Assembly (NCBI GenBank): GCA_003573635.1
Contig: QUTJ01031837.1
Coordinates: 1-27,230 of the forward strand
Source of the DNA: Goniomonas avonlea
Lineage: Eukaryota > Cryptophyceae > Goniomonadida > Goniomonadaceae
Length of the DNA stretch: 27,230 bases
Direction of reading: 5' to 3'
Shown here: positions 13,601 to 25,600 of the stretch, one piece after another
Layout of the letters: the number at the start of each line of letters is the position of its first letter
Position numbering within the stretch: position 1 is the first letter of the stretch
The notes under the pieces: generated by a model
Told to the model about the DNA's origin: nothing
Databases searched by the model: none
Seen by the model: only the letters and a program-made list of their open reading frames with translations
Program-made: the position numbers and the translations under genes

Positions 13601-16600
13601 GAGCTGCCAAACATTGAGGCACCAGTGCCCGTGAGCGTCATGCTGGGCACATCTGGCGTCATTGATCCCGACAGACCAGCGATGGTCACGCCGTTACCCA
13701 CAGGGAGCGCCAGACTCGGCTGGATGGTGAAGGTCAGCTCATTGGTGGCTCCTCGAACGCGCGTGCTCTGGCCGTCCAGGATGCTGTTCCAGCGGCCCGT
13801 AGGACCGACTGAGGCCGTGAGAACCGGGTCCGCCGCAGTCATCGCGACTGCAGCAATGGGGGCCGTGCCCGACGCCGAGATGGAGATGGTGCGCGCGGCT
13901 TGGGTTGCCAGGGGGTTGACGAGCGTCGCAGTGACGACCGCCAAGCCTGAGCTCAGCAGGCTCTGGCTGTTTGCCACGGTCAGCACCAGCGTGCCAGTGT
14001 TCTGCGTCCACATGCCAGTGGCGCCGAACCGGACTGCAGCCGTGCCGCCGAGTGCCAGGTTGGCGTTGTCAGGAGTCTGCGTCCCTGTCATGCCGGTGAG
14101 GGTCACCTTGTTGCCAGTCGTCAGGGTCACCGACGGCCTGATGGTGAAGGTCACAAGGTTGTCCGCACCGCGGACCTTGCTCGCCTCCGCCACAACTGCG
14201 TCGGTCCACCTGTTAGTGGCAGGAGGGGCATCCGGCGCTGCCAACACACTCCCAACCATGGGCGATGACACCAGAGGGCTGGCGCCTGTGGCCTGGATCG
14301 TAGGAGTCCTGGCAGGCTGCTGCGCGAACGGGTTGGTGAGTTGGATACTAAACACGGTGTCCGCGGTGCTAACAAGAGCGGTCGAGACAGTCAAAACCAG
14401 CGTGCCGGTGGCCTGCGTCCACACGCCCGAGGTAAAGCCAGTGCCGGTGACAGCGAGAGAAGCGACGTCAGGGGTTCCAGACCCAGTAAGCCCAGCGATA
14501 CTGATCAGGGTGCCAGAGTTCACGCTCATGGAGGGCTTGATAGTGAAGGTTAGGGTGTTGAATCCGCCTTGTACAGTCGAAGACTGCCCAACAGCCTTGG
14601 TCACAAACTCGCCCGAGGCTGCCGCGAGCACAGGAGTGCTGAACGACGTCATCGCGATGGGAATTTGTCCCAGTGTGGTGACCTTGGGTGTCACCGCGGT
14701 CTGGGGGAGCGCAGGATTCGTCACACCAACAGTGATAACCGTGTCCGTTGCGCTCGGAATCTCGGCGGCGGCGGTCAGCACGAGCGTACCAGTGTTCTGG
14801 GTCCACACGCCCCGCGAAGTGAACTTGGCGGCAGCGGCGCCGGCGACTCCAAGGGCAGCTGAGTCCGCCGTCTGTGTCCCCGTCAGGCCCCACACGGTTA
14901 TCATGGTCCCGGCAGGGAGGGGGAAGCTTGGCCGCATGGTCAGCGTCAGCGTGTTGCCTCGACCTGCGACAGGGGACGACTCGGCGTCGGTGAGGGTGAG
15001 CCATGTCGCTGATGCCGGGTTGGCCGCAGCCAAAATACTGCCAGTCATGGGAGTGCTAGGCACGGGCTGGGCTCCTGTGAACTGAGCCTGGGCAAGCTGG
15101 GCGCTCTGGGCAGTGGCAGAGTTGATCAAAACAACGCTGACGACGGTATCCACCGAGTTTGGCACTGTTCCGGTCAGAGTGAAAACAAGGGTCCCTGTGT
15201 TCTGGGTCCAGGCGGCACCGTTCCCAAAGAGTCCGGTGCCGGTCAACGGCAAGTTGGCAGTGTCGGCCGTCTGCGTGCCCTTGAGGCCGCTGATGCTGAG
15301 CTTGCTGTTCGCCACCTCAGCGACAGACGGCCTGATCGTGAAGGTGAGGGTGTTGAAGGCTCCCTGCGTGGTCGAACTCTCCCCAACCGACTTGGTCGTG
15401 AAGGAGTTGCCCGAAGCCGCCGACCCGGTCAGGACCGACCCTGTGAGGGCGGTGGACGGTACAGGGGTGGTGCCCGTTGCAACAATCGTGGCCGAGGACT
15501 GAGGCTGGCTCGTGGCTGGGTTGGTGAGCGTGAACGTCACAGACGAAGGGCTCGTCCCAGCCACCCTCTGTCCGGCAGCGAGCGTGAGCACCAGAGTCCC
15601 GGTGTTTCGCACCCAGGCACCTGTGTTCAGGAAGAGATGGGCCTGGGACCCTGAAACCACCAGAGACTGATCGGCAGTCTGTGCTCCCAACAGTCCAGTG
15701 AAGGTAATGGTGGAGGGCGAGACCATCTCCACCGACGGCTGGAAGCTCACTGTGATGGCGTTGTCCGCACCAGCAACCGCGGACGTCTCAGCGATGGTTT
15801 TGACAGTCCACGTGTTCCCACTTGCTGTGCTAGCTCCCAAGATCGCTGCAGCCATGTCGACTTGAAGCAACGTGACCTTGCCAGACGCAGATATCCGCGG
15901 GGTCTGGAGGCCTGAGGGAGACCAGCTGTTGATCACAGAGATCTCCAAAACCGAAGGCGAGTTCGAGGGCATGGGGCTTGCAATGGTGAGCACAAGCTCA
16001 CCAGTACCCTGGGTCCACGCACCCGTGTTGCCGACAATGCCTTGTTGAGCGCCGGCGACAGGCAGAGTAGCAGAGCTCGGGGTCAAGGTGCCGCGCAGAT
16101 TCGTGATTGTGATCTTGTCGCCCACGACCAAGGTCAGCATGGGCTGGATCGTGAAGGTGATCTTGTTGAGCATGCCTTGCACACTGTTGAGCTCGCCGAC
16201 AGCGCGCGTGGAGAAGGTCGGGGACGTGTCGGCACTGAGCACACCTGACGGCGTCGACATCTGCTTCACAGGGTTGGTGCCCGTCGCCGTGACCATTGGG
16301 GTACGGGACGCCTGCGTTGTGGCGCTGTTTTGAAGCACGAACGAGACAACCGTGTCGGAGGCAGCAGGGAGAATCTGAGCCTGGGACAGAACTGCGGTGC
16401 CGGTGGCCTGTGTCCACGCGGCTACAGTACCCAGTCGCGAGGCAGTGCTGGTAATCACCAGGGTCTGGGTGTTGGCGGTCTGCGTGCCGATCAAGCCTGA
16501 GATTGTGATTGCCTGATCAGAGGCGACCGCGACATCAGCTGAAGGCTTGAGGGTGAAAGTGAGAGTGTTGTCCGCGCTCTGCACCGTCGAGGATTCGTGG

Positions 16601-19600
16601 ACAGTAACGGTCGTCCAAGAGATGGCGGCGGGTGTGGTAGAGACGAGAACCATGCCAACCATAGAGGTTTCGGGAATCACGACCGGCCCTGAGGACGAGA
16701 GTTTCGGCGTGAAGCCCGACCCGCTGGTGGTGGGGTTGGTGAGCACGATGGAGAACACCGAATCCTGAGTCGCAGGAAGGGCACTCATGAGGGTCACAAC
16801 CAAAGTCCCGGTGGCCTGCCTCCACACACCATTGTTGTTCGCGAACAGGGTGGTGCCGGCAACGCCAAGAGCATCGTTGTCGGCCGTCGCGGAGTTCACG
16901 AGTCCCGAGATGGTGATTTTACCAGCGGGAATCTCGGAAGTGGGAGCCGGGAACTCCGTGTTGGGCTTGATGGTGAAGGTGATGGTGTTGGTTTGGCCCT
17001 GCATCGTAGAGGAACCACCGACATTCTTGGTCAGCCAGGTCGGCGACGCAGACAAGACGGGAGACAGGCCCAGCGATGAGATGGGGTGCGCGCCAGTCGC
17101 AACCACTAGTGGAGTCACAGCGGTGCGAGGCAGCTCGGGGTTGATGAGCGTGAGCGTGACGACACCACCCGTCGTGGGGACGGTCTGACCACCAGCGACA
17201 GTCAACACCAGTGTTCCAGTGGCTTGAGTCCACTCTCCCTTGTTTTGCGTCCACTGCCCACCTTGGGTAGCGGGAGGCTTGCCAAACCACGCGGCAGCGG
17301 TCCCGCCAATGCCAATCGCAGTGTCGTCAACGGTCTGCGAGCCAGTCAGGCCCGAAATGGTGATCATATCATAGGGTTTCTGCGCAAGCGAAGGCTTGAG
17401 AGTGAAGGTGAGGACGTTGGAGCCCCCAGGCACGAAGTTGGACTCCGACACGAGAGTGCCGGTGAGCCATGTCCCGACGGGTGTGCCAGCCCCCAGCATT
17501 GTCCCAGAAGTGACGGCCTTGGGAGCCACGGGGAAGCCACCAGACGCCGAAAGAGTTGGCGTGACCGGAGTCTGGGCCTGGGCAGGGTTCTGGACAGTGA
17601 AGGAGATGACGGTGGGCGCAGCTGACGAGACGCTTTGACCAGCAGCAACGGTCAAGACCAAGGTACCGGAGGTCTTGGTCCAGGCCCCCTTGCCTCCAAA
17701 CACACCGCTGCCTGCCCCTCCGACCGCGAGGTCGGTTTTGTCAGCGGTCTGAGTCCCGGTGAGCCCCGAGATTGTGATGATGTCACCAGGCGACTGTGCG
17801 AAGCCGTTGGGCGGTTGGAACGTGAAGGTCAGCAGGTTGTTGGCTCCCACAACGGATGAGCCCTCGGGCGCCGCCTCGACGGTCGTCCAGACTCCGGCCG
17901 CTACAGTGGCTTGCAAGAACCCAGGAGGATTGGCGTCAGGCACCATGTCTGCCTGCGCGATGGCGGCCGGTCCGGTGGAGAGGATTTTGGGGACTTGGGC
18001 CGCACCCTGCGCTGAGGTGGGATTGTTCACAACAATCTGAATCTGAGAATCGGTGACGGAACTGAGAGTCTGGCCAGCACCGACAGTAAGGACGAGCGAG
18101 CCTGTGGTCTGCGTCCATGTGCCGGTCACCGTGGTTGCGCCTGATGCCTTGAACACGTCCTTCTGGAGACCCATAACGGTGAGGGTGCCAGACGGAGTGG
18201 TAGTGCCCTTGAGGTCCGTGATGCTGATGACCGCTCCGGCAGGCTGGGCGACAGTGGGCTTGATCGTGAAGGTTAGCGTATTCACCGCGCCCTGGACGTT
18301 GCTGCTCTGAGCCACATTCTTGGTCGCCCAGGTGCCTGCGCCAGGGGCTGTAGGCGCGTCGAGCACCTTGGCGGACATCGTACTGGCACTGATCGGGTGC
18401 CCACCCGATGCAAGAATCGTGGGGGTTACGCCAGCAGTGGCTGCAGGCGGATTGAAGAGTGACACCGCGAAGACACTGGGGGTTGTGCTGGACACCGATG
18501 TCGCCACAGTCAGCACAAGCGTGCCGGAGTTCTGCACCCAGTTAGCCACAGAGCTGAAGGCCGCAGCGTCATTGCCGGTTACAGCCAGATTGGTCTTATC
18601 CGGCGTCTGGGAGCCTGTCAGTCCAGTAATTGTGATGATGTCGGCATTCGCCTGCGCGGCGCTCGGTTGAACAGTAAACGTGATGACGTTGGCTGCGCTC
18701 TGCACGTTGGAGCTTTGCCCAACGTCCTTCTTGGTCCAGGTCCCCGACTGGGTGTTGGCACTGAGGACTCCACCAGTGGACGTCAGAGTATCCTCCAGCA
18801 CGGGCTTGGGCCCTTGAATCGAAACCTTGGGGTTGTTGGCAGCCTGAGGCACCGCAGGGTTGGTGAGAACAATCGAGAAGGTGACGTCCGAGGTGGGGAG
18901 CGCCTGAAGCAGGGTGAGCTCAAGAGTTCCGGACTGAGTCCAAACCGCGGTTGCCGGGAGAGCAGCCGAGGTCTTGGTCACTGGGAGATTCGTGGAGCTG
19001 GCGGTCTGTGATCCACTGAGTCCGGTGACGATCAGTTTCTCACCAGCCATAGTCTGGTCGCTGCTGGGCTTGAGCGTGAATGTAAGTGTGTTCGAGGCAC
19101 CCTGGAACTTGGACGACTCTCCAATATTCTTTGTGGCCCAGGTCGCCGCAGCGGATGTAGAAGCGAGAATCTCACCTGTCTTGTCGAGCGCGACTGCCTC
19201 AATTCCCGTTGCACCAGTGGGCGTGCTGGCACTGATTGACGGCGTCACACCATTCTGCGAAGTGGCCTTGTTCACGAGCACGACAGTGAAGACAGACTCA
19301 GAGTTGCTCGGCACGGGCGTGGCGCCAACCGTCAGAATCAGAGAGCCAGAGTCTTGAATCCACTGTGCTGCGGAGCCAAACAACGGAGCAGCGGCGCCAG
19401 CAACAGCGAGCGCGGCCGTGCTTGTTGTCTGTGAGCCCGTGAGACCCGCGATGGTGATCTTGCTACCCGTGGGCTGCGCTGGCATCGGCTGGATGGTGAA
19501 GGTGACTGTGTTCTGGGCACTCTGGATATCAGAGTTGGCCTGCACCTTCTTCGTGGTCCACTGCCCAAGTGTTGCGCTCAGAACGCCCGTCGACATGGCA

Positions 19601-22600
19601 GACGCCGGGATTGCAATGTTGCCCGACGCGAGGATGGAAGGAATTTGAGGGGCCTGGGGGGCAGTCGGGTTGGTGACCTTGTAGGTGAAGACCGCAGCAC
19701 TGCCCTGGCTACTAAGCGACTGCCCAGTTGCAATGGTCAACGCAAGAGTCCCCGTGTTTTGGGTCCAAGACCCGACGTTGCCGAAGATATTCGAGCCAGC
19801 AGTTGCCTGGGTCTCCAGGGTAACAGAGGCACCGTCTGCGGTCTGCGTGCCAGTAAGACCAGATATGGTCACCGTCTGTCCAGGAGACAAGGTCGCGCTG
19901 GGTTGAATCGTGAACGTGAGCGTGTTCACAGCACCCGCAATCTTGGTTGATTCTGCATTGATCTTGGTGGTAAAGGAGGCGGTCGGAGTCGCGAGAGCCT
20001 TCATGACGACACTGGGGAAGTTTGCCGAAGCAATCGTGACGGTGCCACTGGCGGTCGCAGTGGGAGTCGCACCAGCAGGCACGGCCACGGCTGGATTCAC
20101 CAGAATAACTTGAATCGTGGTGTCGGCGGTGTTCGGAACAGTCTTAGTGGCGGCGACCGTCAGGACAAGCTTGCCGTCAGCATTGGTCCAGCCGCCCGTG
20201 GAGCCAAACAAGGCACTCCCAGTACCTCCAACAGCCAGGTCAGTCTTATCAGCAGTCTGTGTGCCCGTCAGCCCCCCAAGAGTCACCTTGTCCCCGGCGG
20301 GAATGTTGATACTCGGTCGGAGTGTAAACGTGAGGGTGTTCGCGCCACTCTGTGGAGGAGAAGGCGAAGTCTCCGCATTGATAAGACTCAGCCAAGCAGT
20401 GGTGCCAGCGGCCAAAATACCACCTCCGGTAAAAGCAGCAGCAGCAATGGTGTGCCCACCAGATGCTGCGATCTGCGGAGTTACCGCAGACTGACCGCCA
20501 AGATTGTTGCTGAGGGTGCACGAAACAACAGTGTTCGACAGACTGCTCACAATCTGGCCAGTGGCCACAGACAGAACCAAGTTGCCAGTAGACTGTGTCC
20601 AGGTGCCCTTGGAGGAAAACAAAGCCTTCTGCGCTCCATCAATTGCCAAGTTCGCCGAGTTAGCCGTCTGCGTGCCAGTCAACCCACTGATAGTCACAAA
20701 ATCTCCGTCAGCGAGCGAGTATGAAGGCTTGAAGGTGAACGTCAAGAAATTGTCCGCGCCCTGCACTTGGCTCGACTCAGTAACAGTCTTAACGTCGAAA
20801 GCACCTCCTGTGGGGGCGGTCGGTGCTTTGAGCACAGCCGTGTTGAACGCTTGCTGCGGGATGGGGTTCGAACCGGTCGCAGAGATTGATGGGGTGACAC
20901 CCGCACTGTTCGCCTTGGCCGGGTTGAGCAACGCAACAGTGATCACCTGGTCCGTGGTGCTGACAGATTGACCGGTCGCCACCGTCAGCACAAGCAGCCC
21001 AGTCGCCATGGTCCAACCACCGGTCGCGCCAAACACATCCTTCTGGGCACCCAGAATCGGTAGCGCCGCGTTGTCCGCAGTTTGGGCGCCCAAGAGCCCG
21101 CTGATCGAGACTTGATCCCCAGGCTGCAGCACCGCGTTGGGCTTGAACGTGAACGTCAGCGTGTTGGAGGCGCTCTGCACGAGCTGCGCGCCTGTGCCTT
21201 CCGAGTTGGTTCTGGTATCCCAGGTGGGTACAAAGTTGGCTGCCTGAGAAGCCTTGAGGATCAGGACAGTCATTGCCGCNGCAGCAATCACAGTGGTTGG
21301 CCCACCTTGCGCCTGCCGGATCGCAGCTACATTCGGGACCGCTCCTGTCTGTGCCGCAGCATTGTTCAATACCGACACAGTGACCACAGAGTCCGTCAAG
21401 CTGCTCAGTACTTGGCCCGAGGCCACAGTCATCACAAGAGTTCCAGCCTGGGTCCAGGCACCCACACTGCCGAACACCGCCTTCTGCGGGCCGTCCACAG
21501 CAAGGGTCGGCGTGTCAGTGGTCTGCGTGCCAGCAAGGCCGTTGATGGACACCTGGACGCCAGCAGTGAGCGTCGCGCTCGGCTTGATCGTGAAGCTGAG
21601 AGTGTTGGCCGCCCCCTGCACGTCCGAGCTCTGCCCGTCACTCTTAGTCAGCCACGTCACACCGGTCGGTGCTGTCGGGGCCGCCAACACCGCCGTCAGC
21701 GTCACCGACGGGATCGCATTGGTCCCCGTCGACATCAGCGTCGGTGTCACACCCGCGTTCGGCTTCTCCGCCGGGTTCCACACGGTCACAGCGATGACAG
21801 TGTCAGCCGCCGTCGGCACCGTTTGACCAGCAGCAACAGTCAGCACGAGTTTGCCGTCCGCCTGTGTCCAGGCACCCGTGCCACCGAACACCGCGCTGTT
21901 GGTTCCCGCCACAGCCAAGTCCGTCTTGTCGACAGTCTGAGTACCCGTCAGTCCCGAAATAACCACGGTGGACCCCGCAGCCTGGGCCACGCTCGGCTTG
22001 AACGTGAAAGTCAGCGTGTTCTGACCGCTCTGCTCATCCTTCTTGGCACCACTCTCAGCAACACTGGCCGTCAGCCACGTCCTGGACGACGCCTCGAGCA
22101 CACCCGCACCCGTGAAGGGCGCTGGAGCGATAACATGGACTCCAGACGCCGCAACAGTCGGCACCACCGCCGTCTGCCCAGCAGCAGGGTTTTTCATAGT
22201 TGCNGTGAACACACTGTCAGATAAGCTGCTCACCACCTGGTTGGCAGCCACCGTCANCACAAGCTTCCCGTCCGCCTGGGTCCAAGCGCCCGTCGCAGTG
22301 AACACGTCCTTCTGCGGGCCCAAGAGATTCAGGTTCGCATCAGCAGTCTGCGTCCCCGTCAGCCCCAGAATCGTCACAAGGTCGCCTTGCGCGAGCGAAT
22401 ACGAAGGCTTGAGAGTGAAAGACAGGGTGTTGTCCGCGCCCTGAACCAGGCTGCTCTGCCCAACCGTCTTGGTCGTAAACGACCCACCGGACGGGGCAAC
22501 AGCCGCCGCCAGGACAGCAGTGTTGAAGTTGGCCTCTGCGATCGGGTTGGCCCCGGTCGCCGAGATCTTCGGCGTCACGCCCCCGCCAACCGCCTTGGCC

Positions 22601-25600
22601 GGATTGAACAAGGTAACCGACACGGTGGTGTCTGCACCGGTCGGCACAGACTGCGATGTTGCCACCGTCAGCACCAACGTTCCAGTTGCCTGGGTCCAAG
22701 CGCCCTGGTTTCCGAACACGGGACTCTGCGGCACAGGCAGCGCGGTGTTATCTGGCGTTTGGGTGCCAGTCAGGCCATTGATTGTGATCTGATCACCAGC
22801 TGCCAGGACAACGCTGGGCCGGAACGTGAACGACAAGGTGTTGGCAGCACTCTGGGTAAGCATGACGCCAGTGCCCTCAGTGTTTGTTTTGGTCACCCAG
22901 GACGCGGCAACCCCTTGGTTTGCCTGTAGCACGCCGACACTCATGGCGACAGGTGGGATCGTTAAAGATCCTGAAGCGGCAACAGTGGGCACATATGCTT
23001 GATTTTGAGCGGCAGGCGCATTGATGACGGAAACAGTAACGACGTTATCCACGAGGCTACTCACGAGTTGGCCCACTGCCACAGTCATCACCAAACTACC
23101 AGACGACTGTGTCCAGGCTCCCTGGTTGCCGAAAACAGCCTTCTGAGCTCCATCAATCGGAAGGGCAGTGTTATCCTGAGTCTGTGCGCCCATAAGATTC
23201 GCGATCGTAACCTGCTGGCCGCCGGCCAAGGATGCCGAAGGCTTGATTGTGAACGACAGCACATTAGCAACTCCACGGACGTCCGTGCTCTGTCCGTTCA
23301 GCTTGGTCGTCCACTGGACTGTCGTAGGGGCGGTGGACGCCTTGAGAACAACATTAGGAGCAGTGGCAAGAGTGATAACCACACTACCGCTGGAAACAAT
23401 AGTCGGGGACACACCGGCAGGAACAGGCGCCGCAGGATTGAACACGGCGAAAGAAATGATAGAGTTGGTGTTGCTCGGCAAAGTNTGCCCTGGAGCAACA
23501 GTCAACACAAGCTTGCCATCAGCCATAGTCCAACCACCCGTGGACCCGAACACACCGCTGCTGCTCCCACTCACAGCCAAGTTCGCATTGTCAGCAGTCT
23601 GTGTGCCCGTCAGCCCCGCAAGGGTCACCTTGTCACCTGCAACCAACGCCTGGCTGGGGCTGACAGTGAAAGTGAGTGTGTTCGGAGCGCTTTGCACTGT
23701 GGTTGTCTCTCCGTTGAGGTACGTGAGCCAAGCAGTTGTGCTCGCCCCCAGAACCGCGGCATTGAACGGAGTCGCCGCAATGGTGTGTCCACCTGAGGCC
23801 GCCACCTTCGGGGTGACTGCCGTGGCCCCGCCTAACGGATTCTGGACTTGCACGGTGAGAACAGTGTTCGACAGACTGCTCACAATCTGGCCAGTGGCCA
23901 CAGACAGAACCAAGTTGCCAGTAGACTGTGTCCAGGCTCCCTTGGAGGAAAACAGAGCCTTCTGCGCTCCATCAATTGCCAAGTTCGCTGAGCTAGCCGT
24001 CTGCGTGCCAGTCAACCCACTGATAGTCACAAAATCTCCGTCAGCGAGCGAGTATGAAGGCTTGAAGGTGAACGTCAGGATGTTGTTGGCGCCCTGCACC
24101 TGGCTCGACTGCGTCACCGTTGGAGACGCGAAGAACCCTCCAGTGGGAGTGGTCGGTGCTTTGAGCACAGCCGTGTTGAACGCTTGCTGCGGGATGGGGT
24201 TCGAACCGGTCGCAGAGATTGATGGGGTGACACCCGCACTGTTCGCCTTGGCCGGGTTGAGCAACGCAACAGTGATCACCTGGTCCGTGGTGCTGACAGA
24301 TTGACCGGTCGCCACCGTCAGCACAAGCAGCCCAGTCGCCATGGTCCAACCACCGGTCGCGCCAAACACATCCTTCTGGGCACCCAGAATCGGTAGCGCC
24401 GCGTTGTCNGCAGTTTGGGCGCCCAAGAGCCCGCTGATCGAGACTTGATCCCCAGGCTGCAGCACCGCGTTGGGCTTGAACGTGAACGTCAGCGTGTTGG
24501 AGGCGCTCTGCACGAGCTGCGCGCCTGTGCCTTCCGAGTTGGTTCTGGTATCCCAGGTGGGTACAAAGTTGGCTGCCTGAGAAGCCTTGAGAATGGCAGT
24601 GCTCATTGCTACCTTGGCCATGGCGATGGTGCCAGATGCCGAGATGGAAGGCATGAGTGCGGCGGACTGCGTGGTCGCCGGGTTCTGGACAGTGAGAGTG
24701 AAGACAGTGTCCGTTAAGCTGCTCACCACTTGAGACGGAGCGATGGTGAGCATCAAGAACCCCGCGTCCTTATTGAACGATCCGGTGCTGCCGAAAAGTC
24801 CCTTTTGTGGCCCGTCGATGGCCTTTGTAGCAGACGTCGCTGTCTGAGTTCCAAAGAGATTGGTGATGGTCACTTGCTGCCCAGCCCCGAGCGACGATGC
24901 AGGTTTGATCGTGAACGTCAAGACATTGTTGGCCGCAACTACATCGGAGCTCTGGCCGTCGTTCTTGGTCACCCAAAGGAGACCGTTGCCTGTCGGTACG
25001 CTGCTCGAGGTCAAAACAGCGGTTCGTACAGCCAACGCTGCGATCCCAGGGGCTGCCAATGTTGGAAGCACTCCCGCTGTCTCGACCGCGGGATTCAATA
25101 CGGAGAAAGAAATGGCAGTGTCTGCGTTGACCGGGACGGCAGTGGCGACAGTCAGGATCAGGGTCCCAGTGCTCTGCGTCCAGGCTCCGGTGCCTCCAAA
25201 CAAGGCGCTCTGAGCACCGCTCAAAGCGATGTCTGCCTTGTCTGCTGTTTGAGTCCCAGTCAGACCGGTGACAGTGATCTTCGCGCCGGGGGCAATTTGG
25301 GAGCTTGGCTTGAACGTGATGGCGAGGGTGTTGGCTGCGCTCATGGTGGCTGTTGACTCGCCGACAGTGTACTTAAGCCAAACCTTGGTGGACGCCGCGA
25401 GAACACCCGAACTCGTGAACGGGGAAGAAGCAATGGAGTGGATTCCGGAGGCTGCGACAGTTGGCACCACCGCCGTCTGCCCTCCGATGTTGTTCTTCAG
25501 CGAGATCGTGAACACGCTGTCAGTCAAGCTGCTCACCACCTGGTTGGCAGCCACCGTCAACACAAGCTTCCCGTCCGCCTGGGTCCAAGCGCCCGTCGCA

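Larger units (their letters stand above)
21280..24409. other. Cluster of five ambiguous bases
   Basis: N occurs at 21280, 22204, 22257, 23485 and 24409 and nowhere else in the window. All fall inside higher-order blocks 2-4, where near-identical copies would confuse base calling. None prevents in-frame reading. Confidence 0.95.
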
